A DNA stretch of 64,000 nt from Lonicera japonica (GCA_021464415.1 CM038469.1:20665901-20729900); one strand, 5' to 3'; positions 1-12,797 are shown, counted from the stretch's first letter. Program-made: numbers and translations. Notes: generated by a model not told the origin, from the letters alone.

Positions 1-880
1 AGCGAAACTAATTGGTAGATTCTTTCATCCCATCTACAACAAAACTAATTGGAAGAAGATCGAAGAATGTGATTTCGTCTCTCACTTCAAAATTTTCTTC
101 ATTAATTCTATTTGTTTTGATAAAGTGCATCATTTATTGCCATAATCTATATTTCTCTCTGATTAATTTTCATGAATTAGGCATTAGCTTACTGAACTTT
201 AATTTGTTAATTTCTTGTTATGTGTTTGTTAAGGGTGTGTTTTACATGGAGGTCATTACTCGGTTCTGTGTTTTGGGGAACATTTGTGATTTAGCACTTT
301 GGATTATGTGATCTTGTAGTAAGAATGAAATTTTCGATTGGCCAGTTTTTCGGCTACGTCGAGCACTGTTTCGTCTGAATTATTGATGGATTTTGTGTTG
401 CTGCTGTTGCTATTTTTTTTTAATATCAATATTATTAATTAATTCATTCAATAACAACAAAACTTTGAACCAACGAATACGGAAGAATCAGCAAGACTAA
501 TATCCACTTGGTCTCAGTGTTGATCACTTCTCACCAAAGCATAGGCATATTTGGACTGTTTTAAGGCATTTGACCGAACATAAACCAAATCTCCTACCCA
601 TCACAATGTATTACTCAAATACTTCATCTTGAACCAACGTATTGCTATTTTTCATGTAAATTCCGCTTATAATCTGATGAATTTTATGCAATTGAATTTT
701 TGTGAATAGTAACGGCAAATTATTCATCACTAAATGTTCAATTTTATGGAGGTATTACTTTTAATAAACTCACCCCACCTAAGAGGTGAGTTGAAAGTTT
801 ATTTCAAAAATCAATGGGGTGAGAAGAAAGTTCTCTTAAAGTGGGGTGAGAAGCTTAATGTGATGGGTGCATTTAAAATC
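1..880. other. AT-rich non-coding DNA, no gene seen
   Basis: Short open frames here have no recognisable domain, biased composition and no usable context. An inverted pair of about 10 bases near 770-790 (CTCACCCCACCTAAGAGGTGAG) is the only local structure noted. It lies just upstream of the LTR-like repeat that starts near 880. Confidence 0.5.
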
Positions 881-1940
881 GCCCTTATAAAAAGGGGCAC
901 AACAGCGATTCAACGGAGCACACAGCCGCTGCAAGGTTTTTTTTTTTTTTTTTCCTTTTTCTCTTTTTCTTCCAGGCACGGTTATCGAAAAAAGCCATTT
1001 CTATTTAACTTTTTTTTTTTCTTTTTTTTCTTCCTTGTCGATTAACAGAGGAGAGCTATAGAATTTATATATTCATTTTTTTCTTCTTTTCTTCTTCTTG
1101 CCGAGCATTTTCTCTTCTTTGTGGGTTTCTCGTGTTGAGCAATATCTAGATATTTTGTGGAGTATTAGAATTAATTTAGAATTATTATTTTTCTTCTTTA
1201 ATTTATTTGCGCATTTTCAAGTAAATATTTAATTTATTTATTTATGTATTTATTAATTATGTTTTGTATTTTAATTATGAGCATGTTACGTTAAGTTATT
1301 TTCTAGGATTGAGAATGAGTATATTTGATTGATTCCATTGCAAGTATTTACGGAAATTGACTTTACTAATTTAATACTTTAATGTTAAAAATAATTGTTC
1401 CTATTGAATGCCTATTTTAATTGATAAAAATAAAATTGGATTCTCATTATTTTTTTTTGGATTCACCTTATGATTTGTTGAGAACGGATGTAGGGTGTGT
1501 TTTGACGTATATAGTGAGTGTTTTTATCTTATACATACGTTTTGCTGTGGAATAATTAATAATTGAATTTTATAAATTAATTGGGTTTAATTGATTTTAC
1601 TTTCCGCATCTAATAGAGTGGAAAGACCAAATTAGTGCGAGACAAAGAGTAGAGTTTATTGGGCATGAATACTAAGAACATGATATCAAATATATGAATG
1701 TGCTACCATAATATATTATTAATTGATTATTTATTTAGTATTTTATTAATTAATTAATTATTTTATTAGTATTTTTAGTTGATAAATCATCTCATTTAAT
1801 TTTCAAGCTAGATTAGGAATTAATTAGAATTAGTGAGTGAAATACCTACATTCCATCCGTCAAGTTCCTAGCGTTTGACATCGCTCTTGCCTAAGCTATA
1901 TTAGTATTTGATTCGTGCATTTGCGAGTATATAAAACATT
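880..1940 (+). repeat. LTR-like dispersed repeat, copy A
   Basis: This stretch matches, on the opposite strand, 15065-15311 plus 19204-19925, and more weakly matches 36930-37440 on the same strand. All copies have a TATA-like motif (TTATAAAAAGGGG here, 886-898), then T-rich leader DNA with CACGGTTATCGA, then a conserved block ending near ATAAAACATTCACA. That order (TATA, transcribed leader, AT-rich tail) suggests an old LTR, but no TG/CA ends or primer site are visible. No coding capacity. Confidence 0.5.
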
Positions 1941-2371
1941 CACAGTATTTTGGATTTCTTCGGTTCGGATCGGCACAGTTTGGTTATCGAATTTGCCACG
2001 AATCCGCTATAATATCCCCATGGAATGGTTGTGTTTGGGGTGAACAGATCAAATATATAATATAGTAGTGGAGGTCTTTATTTAGAATTAAATGGGACTT
2101 GGTATTGTTTCCAGCTTTCAATTATAATTTTCCCCTTTAGAATTTTCATAGAATAAATCTAAATCTAATTACGCAATCTAAATAATTAGATTCCAATTCT
2201 ATGCCCCAATTACAAGGGGCCATTTGTTTTTGCCCCAAAAAAGATATTATATGCGCCTGGTATAAATAATTGTTTGGTGAAACTAAAAAGAATGAAGACA
2301 TAGTTCAAAAAGGACATGTAGCATCTCGACCAAACTGAAAATTGATAACACGTATCATCCTCCCCACTATT
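1941..2371. other. Non-coding AT-rich spacer
   Basis: No gene or clear repeat seen between the LTR-like copy A and the TRIM-type LTR copy at 2372. Confidence 0.4.
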
Positions 2372-2610
2372 TGTTGTGCACACTACATCCCAGCTGCACC
2401 CCTTTCCGGACCACCCAAATAGGCTGGATCCACTTGTACGCACATATAGTGACGATATTGTCCCCATCTTAAGCACCTTTGGCCACAAGTGTGGGGGTTT
2501 ATCTTAAAATGCCTTGTTATTATGTCGTGACACTACCCGATCATCAACCCTTGTTGAGTTCTAAATTTTTTTCGTATGGAATCAATGGTTTGAGCCAACA
2601 ATTCTAAAAA
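2372..2610 (-). repeat. Solo LTR of the TRIM family found at 26635-27500
   Basis: Starts TGTTGTG and follows the two LTRs at 26635-26861 and 27271-27500 through shared blocks: ACGATATTGTCCCCA, CACAAGTGTGG, CATGTTGAGTT-like and GGATCAATGGTTTGAGCCAAC. The last bases have decayed (ATTCTAAAAA instead of ATTCTCAACA). No target duplication is recognisable, so this is an older solo copy. Strand is taken from the TRIM, whose primer site puts its sense on the minus strand. Confidence 0.7.
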
Positions 2611-3080
2611 ATATCATCATATGGATTTGCATAACTACCGTCTGTTATAGACATGCATATCGATCATCATGATTTATTCAATAGTTCATAATTGTTCAAA
2701 ACTACTAGTACATCCTAAATTAAGATCGCACTACTCCTTTTGGGCCATCCCATATTAAGAGTCCAGATTCCCGTTTGGGAACATATTCAATGTTCCAAAA
2801 TCTCATGATACTAAACAAGTTCTATCATTGTGCATTGATTATGTTAAGACTCATGTGGCTATAAAATGTGTGGATATGCAAACATAAACTCGCAATTTGG
2901 GACGAACGAAGAATTATTTTGAGATCATTTGACAAAAAAATAAAGTAAATAAGGAAAGGTATATGGCCAAACATTATTGAACTAACTGGAATTACTATTA
3001 ATTTCAATTTGTGACTGTGAAACATTACAAGTCAGAAATAGAAAATTTTGTAAATTTATAATGGATGGTTACCTTTGTAA
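2611..3080. other. Downstream flank of the receptor-kinase pseudogene
   Basis: AT-rich, no open frame with recognisable homology. It follows the stop codon of the minus-strand kinase and would contain its 3' UTR. No clear polyadenylation signal could be singled out. Confidence 0.35.
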
Positions 3081-3432
3081 TTACAGGTTAGTATTTGATA
3101 GAAAAGAACTTTTGATTTTTTTGAGTCTAACCACAACATCTTCCATGCTGATCCTCTCTGTAAGAAAATCTATTGAACAATCCAAGGCCAAGCGTAAGAT
3201 TGATGAGGTGCATTCCTTCTTGGCAGAAGCATTTTCATCTTCCATTCTTATTAAATTGGCATTACAACTTGAACAATTGAACTAAGGGATGCTTCATAAA
3301 CCCAACTCCTCACGGTCATTTCATCAGAAAACATTTCATCTGTCGGCTTCTTCCTTGTGAATGTTTCCATTAGTAGAACACTGTAGCTGTAGACATCTCC
3401 TTTCGTTGATACTATTCCTTCCTTTCCATATT
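3081..3432 (-). pseudogene. RLK exon 5: kinase C-lobe
   Basis: Begins at acceptor GCGTAG|AATATGG and encodes EYGKEGIVSTKGDVYSY, LLMETFTRKKPTDEMF and VRSWV. One base has been lost near 3258 (GTTGTAATGCC). The following frame continues with ASAKKECTSSI, LALDCS, ISMEDVVVRLKKI and ends at a TAA at 3083-3081. The intron before it lies at the position (after the activation-segment GYxAPE) that is common in LRR-XII kinases. Confidence 0.88.
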
Positions 3433-4293
3433 CTACGCATGGCAATCACATTCATAGTAAAAAGTAAATCAAATAATATTAAACTCTAAGGGTGGTTTTG
3501 ATGGGTTTTCGTGGAAAACAATTTGGTGAGCAAAATCTTAAAGAATTATGTAATTTCGGGATATAAGGCAATGTCTAATGATTATAAAAACAGGGCTAAG
3601 CCCAATTTCGCAATTTCGCATTAAGAACAAGGAATATAATAAAAAGACCAAAAAGGAGAAACTAAGGCAATCTCTAATGATTGTTTTTACCAATACAAAT
3701 TTATAATATAAAATGCATAATAGTAAACACTCTTTCCAATGGGAGTTTCTATATGCATTCCATGTTAAGTGAGTCACATGGAAAATTTCTATCACTATTT
3801 CTGTCATAAAAAAATTATATCCTACAAGGAAACATCTAAGTCTATCCCACACCACCTTCCTAATAAAATTATTTTTATTTCTGAAATTAAGGTGCCAAAG
3901 AGTACCGAAAGTAACATAGAGATGGCACCATTGGAGATGTTTTATGTAAGACTTTTCAGTGAATACAAGAATATCACAAAATACACATAGACATCTTTTA
4001 AGAGAACCATGACACATGCAAAAGAAACAAATTAATAGAAAAATTCACTCTCTCAAGCCGAGGTTATTTTCTTATTCCATGAAAATGATAAACAAGATTA
4101 AAGCAAAATGTGGAAATGACATGTTTGGGAATTTGCCACATCAAATACATTAAAGATGAAAGTTAAAGAATCTTTGGCATTTTCAACAAAAAAACCACTT
4201 AATAAGAATATGGAGTAATGGCAATGTTTCATTTCGTTTTGTAGGAATGAAATAACTAAAGCAACAATTGAAGTAATAAAGATGGAAGATTAC
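3433..4293 (-). other. RLK intron 4 (861 bp)
   Basis: GT (4293-4292) to AG (3434-3433). It contains several short repeats around AAGGCAATCTCTAATGATT and inverted ACCATTGGAGATG (about 3566, 3661, 3930), which resemble decayed MITE sequence. A 159-codon minus-strand open frame inside (4017-3538) has no domain and is probably chance. Confidence 0.7.
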
Positions 4294-6254
4294 CTTGTGC
4301 CATGTATCCAATTGTTGCCAAGGTGTTAGTTTGTGCCATTAACTCATCTTCACCTAAGAGTATGGCGATGCCGAAGTCACAAACATGTGCAATCATATCT
4401 TTATCAAGCAGGACGTTGCTAGGCTTCAAATCGCAATGAAGAATTGGCATTGTTTGGCCATGGTACAGATATTCCAAGGCAGATGCAACATTTACCATTA
4501 TGTTCAATAGCTTTAGAATTGTCACACAATAGTTATGAGAGTACAACCACTTCTCAAGGCTCCCGTTAGGCATGTACTCTAGTACCAAGGCTATGAAGTC
4601 CGGGTTACTGCAACTGCTAATAATTTTAGTAAGATTACGATGTCGAATATTATGTAATACTCCACATTTAACATCAAAACTCTTAAATGATTCTTCTAAT
4701 TGCAAATTGAAAACCTTTATTGCAACATTCACCTCGTATGACAGTGTCCCTTTGTATATTGACCCAATACTCCCCACACCAAGTAGATTGCTTTTGTTGA
4801 TACCGTTTGTAGCTTGCAATAGCTCAATATACGAAATCCTTCTCCAAGCATGAGGCAATGAACTCAATTGGGTCCGTGATTATGAACCCATTTTTAGGCC
4901 TCTTATGAAAACAAATATTAATGCAACTAGAAAGATTGTTGCAATTATAGGGGTTAACATATATTTCAATGAAGACAAATTTCTAGACCGCAATCTTTTG
5001 CATGGATGGACTGTAATTGAGGTACCCCACATAACCCGTCATTTTGCAAAAAAGACTGTGGTGTGAACTTTGCAAAACGTCCACCTGTGGGAATTTCTCC
5101 TTGTATTTTTTTGATAGATATGTTAAAGTATTGGAGATACCTAAGACCCTCAAGGGACTTGGGTATTGGTCTAGACAAATTGTTATTGGATAGATCCAAT
5201 AATTAGAAGCTTATCAATTTACCGAATGATTCAGGAATAGATCATTGTAGTTTATTATGCGCCAAGGAGAGAAAAGGTGGCATTTGACCGCTCCCAATGG
5301 TGTTTGGGGATAACACCCGAAAACTGATTCACTGAGAAATCAGATTTCCAATATTTGATGGTATATTGCCATTAAGAAAATTTGTGGACAAGTTTAGATA
5401 CAAGAATCTTTAAGGCTCCACAAGGTTGATGGTATAGTCGAAGTCAATTTATTGGAATCTAAGAATAGCCTTCTCATTGATCCAAGTTCTCCTAAACGTG
5501 AGGGTATAGGTCCATTGAGTTTATTATCACTAAAGTATAAATCTGCCATCCTTTCTAGCCGACAGAGATCATTTGGTAGGGATCCTTATAATTCGTTGTG
5601 TTCAAGATACAAACCTTTGAGATTTTTCAATCTTCCTAGTGTTGATGGGATGTACCCTAACAACTCATTGCTATCTAAAATTAGGCTTGCCAGTCAGTCA
5701 AGTTGCCTATTCGGATGAGGAGTTCGCTCTTAATTTTGCATCCAAACGCTTCGAACAAACGAAGAGAAGTCGAGATATTCGCAATTGAAGAAAGGAGGAT
5801 TCCATTGAATTGATTTAGAAATATCAACAAAGATTCCACGTTCTTGCAATCAGACAAAGAATTGAAGATTCTCAATTCTGGAGTGGAAACTTCCTTGGTC
5901 AAATTATTTCCTCTGAGCACGAGCCACTGCAAATCTCTTAAATTAACAAGTGTGTTGGGAATCGAGCCAGTGAATGAGTTTCTAAACATCGCTATAGTTG
6001 TAAGCTTAGACGCATTCGAAATACTGTTTGGGATTGATCCACTGAGCTTATTGTCTTCTACAATAAGCCTTTGAAGATTGGAAAGCCAAATCCCCATGCT
6101 CGATGGAAGATTACCCCAAAAGTGATTAGATGAAAAAACAATTTCCATGATCGTGGAGATATTGAAGATTCCAAATGGTATAAGGTCTGATAGGAAGTTT
6201 CTGTCAAGAAAGAGTGATTCCAAATTTAGATGCCAATCTCATTAAGTAATGTAC
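4294..6254 (-). pseudogene. RLK exon 4: LRRs, transmembrane helix, kinase N-lobe and catalytic loop
   Basis: Starts at acceptor ATGAAAG|GTACATT (GTLLNEIG). LRRs run through IPFGIFNIST, NKLSGSIPNSISNASK, NSFTGSIPNTLVNL and GYIPSTLGRLKNLKGLYL, with frameshifts near 6228 and 5688 and a stop at 5586-5588. 5200-5440 is badly decayed. The LRR C-cap (DLSNNNLSRPIP, GEIPTGG, FLQNDGLCG) is at 5199-4985. A hydrophobic helix (MLTPIIATIFLVALIFVFI) lies at about 4960-4900, followed by a stop at 4880-4882. The kinase then runs from WRRISYIELLQAT with P-loop GVGSIGSIYKG (about 4780-4748), VAIKVF (catalytic Lys), HCDLKPSN and CDFG, to GYMAQ at the donor. MAPE has become MAQE, a further sign of relaxed constraint. 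Confidence 0.9.
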
Positions 6255-6614
6255 CTTTCATAGCATGAGCAATACGAAATTAATATAAGTCAAATTTATA
6301 GAAACTAGGATCACATACCTTGTTTAGCAGTGCTTCTGCACATGGAATTATGGATAAATATGGTTCTAAGAAAAATATTTAATCATTGTTTTCTTCATAA
6401 CAATTACTGTGTTGACTAGTTTATAGAATATTTTAGTTAAGTGCTATATAAAGTTTCCAAATTTGAGAACTTTGAAATCGGTCATCATCCTGTCCCTATA
6501 TCCATTATGCCTATCCATTTGATAACAAGATGGAAAATGATTAAAAATAATAATTGATTTGCATGATAAGTTTGAAATCAAATGAGTTGAGGGATTTGTG
6601 GAGATATTCTCTTA

Positions 6615-6910
6615 GGCTCCATTTAAAAGCAACGTGGCAAATGAAAAGAAAAGCAACTAAATTGGGTGAGAAGGGGGAAAATAAGTTGACGGATGTGGTG
6701 AGACGTTCTCCATCTCATACTCATCTTTGTGAGTATGCGTCCTAAATCCTTCTTTATGTTTTGTGTCACCACCACCCAAAGAAAAAAATTCCATGGAAGA
6801 AGTGAAAAAGCAAGAGTTAATCTCACCACATCCCTTAACTTAATTATCCATCTTCTCATGCAAATTAGTTATCTTTATTTTCATTTTTCATGTTGCTATC
6901 AAATGTAGCC
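6615..6910. mobile_element. Tourist/PIF-Harbinger-like MITE
   Basis: About 50-bp imperfect terminal inverted repeats: GGCTCCATTTAAAAGCAACG at the left and, reversed, GGCTACATTTGATAGCAACA at the right, staying alignable through GCAACTAA/GATAACTAA. TTA sits directly outside both ends (6612-6614, 6911-6913). A 3-bp TTA/TAA duplication is the mark of PIF/Harbinger transposons. No coding capacity; mobility would need a transposase elsewhere. Confidence 0.7.
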
Positions 6911-7828
6911 TTACTTTTCGGCTTTTTCCGAGGGAATTGAAAATTTTCTTTGTGTGGTAAAGAAGAATTCTTTTCACATTAAATAAAGAAGAAAAGAGGA
7001 TATCTACTCATAAAAAATGGAGAGCATCTTTTCACATCATTAAATTTATTTTCCAATCTCACAGATCATTTGCTCTTCCTATCAACTTCTTGTCACATCA
7101 CTCATCTTCTCTCACAAATCAATTCTCTTATTCTTTTTTTTTTAAAAAATAAATGTATTATAGATAGCAAATAAGGAAAGCAAAGACAACTAAACCAAAA
7201 ACACCATCAAAACAACATATCCAAAGACTAAGCTATCTAAAAAGGCACGCATAAAATCTCACTAACACATGCAGTCAGTAAAAATGCCTATTTCGTTGCA
7301 CGACGAACTCTATCATTTAGTATGTTAGTTAGTTCATTCTAAACCGACGAGCTGTGTATTTGTCCATTTATATATAGCATAATGTGTTTTTAAGTTTTAA
7401 CCTCAAGGAATTTATATCATAACTATAGACCATCTAATTTCATGTATTTGTATGAATTGTACATCTAGTTTCAATTCTTAAGTTTAGCTTAAATTGTAGC
7501 TTTCATACCCTATTCAGCCTTATAGAGAAACATTTGCGAAACACTAATAATAAGTAGGGAAAGAGCCATGATATATTTGATATTTTTGCTTTGGGGGTTG
7601 AAGAGGGGGGGGGGGGAGTTGTATGCATTGTACAAGGAAGAATGGTTTATGTGGCAATTTTTTTGTGCCATTTCAGCGCCGACTTTATCTGCTTTCTCCC
7701 TCAAATTGCCAGTAATGATTCATTGTCCCCAACCATATATATGTACTGTTAGTGGCAAAAAGCTTTTGTTGCTACTGTTGTGTAACATATTTCCATATTT
7801 TTAGTGACAAATTTGTTGGCTCCTAAAC
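6911..7828. other. Non-coding part of RLK intron 3
   Basis: AT-rich. 6950-7140 shares short blocks (AAGAAAAG..GGAGAGCATCT, CATCATTAAATTT) with other MITE-like DNA near 11600-11770 and 20440-20595. The G12 run at 7605-7616 is notable in this composition. No gene seen. Confidence 0.4.
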
Positions 7829-10586
7829 TGTAATACCCTGTACATTAATTTGTTTTAAATTGAAGTATATTAGCTTATTTATACTCATGTGAGTGATCAT
7901 TTGGTGATTCGGGTGGTCCGACTCGATTTGGGTTGGTAAATAGGATGTTTTGTTTCTTCGCGATTCGTTAATTTTCGCTAACTTTGGGCTATTGTAATTT
8001 ATTCGTTACTTATCCGATTAAGATTCCGTTCGCATATGTATATATTATTTGTATCATTCTACAACTTTCATGTTTTGACCGAAGGCTAATTTGCACTCCT
8101 TATAGGTCAAAAGAGGGTGCAAAGTAGGCCTGTCGTTAAATTCTGATCATTCGGTAGTGCCTTGGCAGAGCGTTGTCTTCAGTGAATTTTTGGAAAATAT
8201 TTATCCATAATTTGGGAAAACTTCCTCTCAGAAAGTTGTAGATCTTTGAATTACTTTTTCGTGGACATAAAGATCACCCCAATCCGAGTTTCGAGCAACG
8301 AGTTATGACCAAAATGCCAACAGTGGTCAGTGTTGTGAAATCAGCTTTGGCTAAGAGCTCCCAAGATCGATCTTGGGAGGTCCAAGATCGATCTTGGAGC
8401 CCTGAGTGTCGAATTTTCTAGAGTTTTAACCCCATTTTCTTATCATTTAACACTTTAACTCACCATTTTTGAGCCAAGCTCTCTCCTATCAACTAGAAGG
8501 CTCTAGAGAGAGATAGAGGTGGGTTCTTTGAAGAATTCTCACTCATTTTTCAACACCAATCCGAGACTAAAGCTCCAAATCCTCCGAATCATCCCCCTGG
8601 TCACTATTCATCATCTTCTTCATGGTGTTTGCTTGCGAAAAGGCCGAAAGCTTTATCTTTTCTCCTTCTTCTTCACTAATAAGTCGAGGTAGGGGTTTAT
8701 ATGTTCTCAAACCTCAATAATATAGTTTAAACTCATGTTAATCATTTCATTTGAATTATATGTGATTGGAATACTACCACTTGACTAAGGAAATGATGAT
8801 TTATGATGTTTAAAGTCATGAGCATGTATCTTGGAGCAAGATATGCCATTCACACTTTATATACATGTATTAATTGCATTATATGATCTATTCGTCGGGT
8901 GTATGGATCTTATTTATTGTTATAAGGATTGGTTGATGGATTATATACACCAAGGAATAGGGAATGAAATTGGTTATAGTGTAAATGAGATAAGTTGTTT
9001 CAATATTCATCCTTTAGCATGTTTATTATCATTGATAATATAAAAGTATTTAAAGTAAAGCAATATATGCCATTTAAACTCTAGACTTAAACCTTGGTTG
9101 ATTTCTATGGTTGCCTTAAGGGTATATACAATTACATGGGGAATAACGGTTGATAAAAAATTATGCATACACCGCAAGGGACATAGATGAATGATTTATA
9201 GAGTTTACATGGCATATGTTGTCTTTAGAGCATATATAGAAGCAAGCCATGCTATCCAAACTCGATATTCACGTGTTGTTGATTTATACGGGATATTCCT
9301 TGATACACACCTCTTGATTGGATTAACATGGATTTATAAGTGGCTATTATGTATGCCAAAGGATGTGAATGCATGTTGGATAGAGTTTGTATGGCATAGG
9401 TTGTTCCTAATTGGCATATAGAGCATGAAATGCATATTATGCATCTTTTGTGTCAACCTGGCATCATGGCGGTATTCTAGCAAATCCGGATCTCTCTGAT
9501 AGTATATGGCACGGATACTGCTTCACGAGGAGCTTATATCTCTTTATCTATAACTTATGCTTGTGCCGAAGCATCAGGATGCTTCAAGGATTTCTAATTC
9601 TTATGGAAACTTATGAGAACTTCATTACAGTATTGATATCTCTGGGTCGGAGATGATTGGTTAATGGAATCTCTTGGAAATGATTGTACTTGGTCGTGGA
9701 TGACCAAGGGTGATGTGAATATCTGTCTTCACAGTGCTTGCCGGGATGGGAAAAATAAGCAGGGCTCGGTGCCCTTGGGTTCAAAAGCCCTAAACCCCTA
9801 GGGGAGAAATGTTTGGCCGCCTATAAGCCATCAGTGTGGAGCCCGGGAACCTAGGAAAATTAGCAAGGCACTATAGTCTGGTTGTTATCAATGTTTATAT
9901 GGGATCGGGATGATTGATCCCAGGACTGTTGCTATCTATATTCATATGGGATCGAGACAATTGATCTCAGGGTATCAGCTTGATGATTTGACATCTCGAT
10001 GGCATGGGAATATATTTACAGCTCAGGCTCTCTATGGTATAGTAATCGGTTGACACGGGAGGTAAATTGCGTTAGCACGTGCATGCGTAGTCAACTGACG
10101 AACATGGTTATTGTGATATTAATGAATTATACGTGGTTTGAATGATATGTTTATAAATATGTTTTGAATATATGCCCTTCCCTCCCCTACTGAGCTGTGA
10201 GCTCACCCCGTGTTTTATTTACAATTTCAGGTACTCAGGGGGCGAACATTGGTAACGGGACTATAGGTTCAAGAACGAAATATATGGCTCTGATACAGAT
10301 TCACTTTTTGTTATATATATGTTGTTTCAGGAAGCCACGGCTAGCCTGTAGTGTTATGCACTATCTTGCACCTGTCAAATATGGTTTTATATATTTGTTA
10401 TATGTATATAAGATTTTGTACAACACTATCATCTTATATTCTGCTGATTGACTTGTGAGATATTTACTGTTTAAATCTGTTTATGTGTTTTCATATATAC
10501 CCATTTTAGTCAATTTAAGATGGGTTAGTAACACTCCGGGTCTTAATTGCAGGTGTTATCCTATAGATTAAAGCGGGGGTGTTACA
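7829..10586 (+). mobile_element. Solo LTR, Tekay/Del-type Ty3/gypsy (2758 bp)
   Basis: Begins TGTAATACCCTG and ends GGGGGTGTTACA, the ends typical of the very long LTRs of plant Tekay/Del chromoviruses. It is flanked by a perfect 5-bp duplication, TAAAC (7824-7828 and 10587-10591). No primer site or coding sequence is present, so it arose by LTR-LTR recombination. About 530 bp in it has two tandem 16-bp palindromes. Short open frames inside are chance. Confidence 0.92.
8358..8398. repeat. Two tandem perfect palindromes in the solo LTR
   Basis: CCAAGATCGATCTTGG occurs at 8361-8376 and 8382-8397 with a 5-bp spacer. The first extends to a 22-bp palindrome (8358-8379), the second to 18 bp. Position in the U3/R part of the LTR would suit a paired binding site or an RNA hairpin. 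The LTR at 48797 has a related but different arrangement near 49405-49440. Confidence 0.85.
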
Positions 10587-10717
10587 TAAACATTTCACCA
10601 CTAAAAGACATTATCAAAATAAGATGATTCGGGAATCAAATAATTTAAAATAGTTCAATTCATAAATCAATGGACAACCAAATGTGGCCTAAAATATAAG
10701 TTGGGTTTGGGAGGTAC

Positions 10718-11077
10718 CTGTGAATTAATTATAAAGATGTGGATTTTTGAGAAACGTGAGGTTCCCAACATTTTTAGATATGCTCCTTGTGAATTTATTA
10801 TCAGCTAATAAGAGGAATAGAAGTCCGCAGCATTCCCCATAAGCTCGACGGGATTTGACCCGTAAGCTGAGTTTTATTAAGATAGAGCTTTTCAAGAACA
10901 AGGAGGTTATAATGATGTCCACCGGGAGACTTCCGGTTAGCTTATTTTCCCCAAGATCCATTATTTCCAAAGAGGACATGTTAAAGATAGACTTAGGAAT
11001 TGGTCCTTCAAGAGAGCTATTTTGTAAATTTAATCACTCAAAAAGTTTGAGATTACCAATCTCTGCTGGAATTTCAC
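10718..11077 (-). pseudogene. RLK exon 3: LRRs with two stops
   Basis: Begins G|GT GAA ATT CCA (GEIP) right after the acceptor TTTGTAG, and carries IPAEIGNL, SLEGPIPKSIFNMSSL and NKLTGSLPVDI, then LLLADNKF and KNVGNLTFL. A TGA lies at 11034-11036. The middle (about 10820-10900) has lost its LRR spacing, which suggests small indels. A TAA lies at 10725-10727 just before FTG and the donor CACAG|GTACCT. Confidence 0.85.
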
Positions 11078-12267
11078 CTACAAAGTTTTTAAAAGAATTT
11101 ATAATTATATACTTTTTTACTAAACCTTCCTTTTTGGTAGTGTATACTACATGAGTTCAAAATTATTCTAAAATCAAAGTAACAAATTATAAGGTAGCTA
11201 ACTTAGTTTTATTATTGACGACCTGCAATATGCACACGTCATGTGGTTGTGGTTCCAAGTCCGCTTTTATACCATATGTAACCACCTGGGTTCTCCTCCC
11301 AAACAATGGCTAGCCTAAGTTGTAGATTAGAATCATAGTCCCCACATATACTCCAAGGACCTTCCCATTACACTACTGATATGAAACATTTTAAGTTGTT
11401 ACACATAAGGAGTGTATTTTTTTAGTAACCTAGCAATGAGATGCATTTTATAAAACACCAGATCAACTAACTTTATTTGCACAATACCAAGCAATACACT
11501 AAAGCAAAGTACTAAATACCTTTTCAGTTGCCAAGTTACTATTTTTAGCCCTTGGGAATTCTTAATTATCCCATTATTCTAGGTTCAGATAATAGTCTTG
11601 TGCTAGCAGAACTTTTTTTATTTTCCAAAAAAAAATAAGGAAAGGTGGAGAACTTCTACTCGTACAATAACCACGAGATGGAGAATATCTCCCAAAAATT
11701 TTCATTATAGATCTTCTAATTATAATAATAAATGGGAGTGGTAGAAAATTATGTGGGAGTAGAACTAAGTAAAATGTAGATCACTGGGAGTGTTTATGAC
11801 AGTACAAGTAAAACCAAGAAGTTCGATGGTTGTATATAGCACCACCCAATAAAAATTGCCTTCATGCTGTTAAGCATGATATTCATTGTGTTTTTTTCTC
11901 CTAACAGCTTAAGCTTTTGTTCGTACATGAAAGACATCATTGTGGGCAATCTAAATAGCACTTCGGTTATCACACCCAATGATAGTTGGAGGACGTTGAG
12001 GAACTCCCATGTCTGAAAGGAGCTAACGTAGCCAGATGAGTTCCTGAGTGGTGTCGGCAAAAGCACGATATTCTGCCTCAGTACTCGAGCGAGAGACAAG
12101 TGATTGTTTCTTACTGAGCCAAGATATAAGTGAATTTACCAAGAAAGTGTAGTATCTTGTAGTAGAACGTCGATCAGTAGGGTCATTAGCCCAGTTGGAA
12201 TCAGATTAGGCTCGAATCTCAAGAGAGGATGTGGGCAAAAAATGGAGACCATGGAATAAAGTCCTTT

Positions 12268-12558
12268 TTATATATCGAAGAATGCGAAGAAAACAACATA
12301 GTGGGTAGATCGTGAAGCTGACATAAATTGATTGACGATGTAAACAGCATATGCAATTTCTGGACGAGTGACAGTGAGATAAAGTAAGCTACCAACAATC
12401 TGACGATATAGAGTAGCATCATTGAGAGGAGTGAGAGGAAGACCTATTTCTAGTGGAGTAGTAGCGGTTTTACAATCGGTGAGACTAGCCCGGGCAAAGA
12501 TATCATAAGCATATTTGGCCTGAGAGATAATAACTAGTAGAATCAGAGAGAACTTCAA
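12268..12558 (-). pseudogene. Copia RT/RNase H linker fragment
   Basis: Encodes SQAKYAYDIFARASLTDCKT, TPLEIG, YRQIVGSLLYLTVTRPEIA and NQFMSASRSTH, the conserved region after the copia RT catalytic site. It lies downstream of the RT fragment in the same remnant, separated by a frameshift. Confidence 0.88.
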
Positions 12559-12797
12559 GCCCCAAGAAGTAATTCAGATGGACAAGATCCTTCATCTCAA
12601 AATGTTGAATGAGAGATTATTTGGATCATAGATGCCAGTAAGATCATCCCCGGTGATAATCATGTCATCCACATAGAGAATAAGAAGCGTGACACCAATC
12701 TCCCTTTTTGAATGACAAGCCCATAGTCATATGAACTGGAAGTGAAACCTAGTTCTCGAATGATGGAGAAAAACTTTTCAAACCAGGCATGAGGAGA

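Larger units (their letters stand above)
6255..10717 (-). other. RLK intron 3 (4463 bp), or a transposon-filled gap
   Basis: Donor CACAG|GTACCT and acceptor ATGAAAG|GTACA rejoin the LRR frame exactly (FT-G|G-T). The interior holds a Tourist-like MITE (6615-6910), a solo LTR (7829-10586), a G12 run at 7605-7616 and AT-rich DNA. The 6-bp repeat AGGTAC at both ends also fits a target duplication, so an insertion that became an intron is an alternative. Confidence 0.65.

Noticed and set aside
12..311. 99-codon frame at the left edge
   Set aside because: AT-rich, no domain, no promoter context; probably chance.
3061..3285. Plus-strand 74-codon frame
   Set aside because: It is the antisense of kinase exon 5.
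3538..4017. 159-codon minus-strand frame as a gene
   Set aside because: It lies inside the kinase intron, is rich in Phe/Leu/Cys from AT-rich DNA, and shows no domain.
8831..9656. Plus-strand frames as small genes
   Set aside because: They lie entirely inside the solo LTR bounded by TAAAC duplications.
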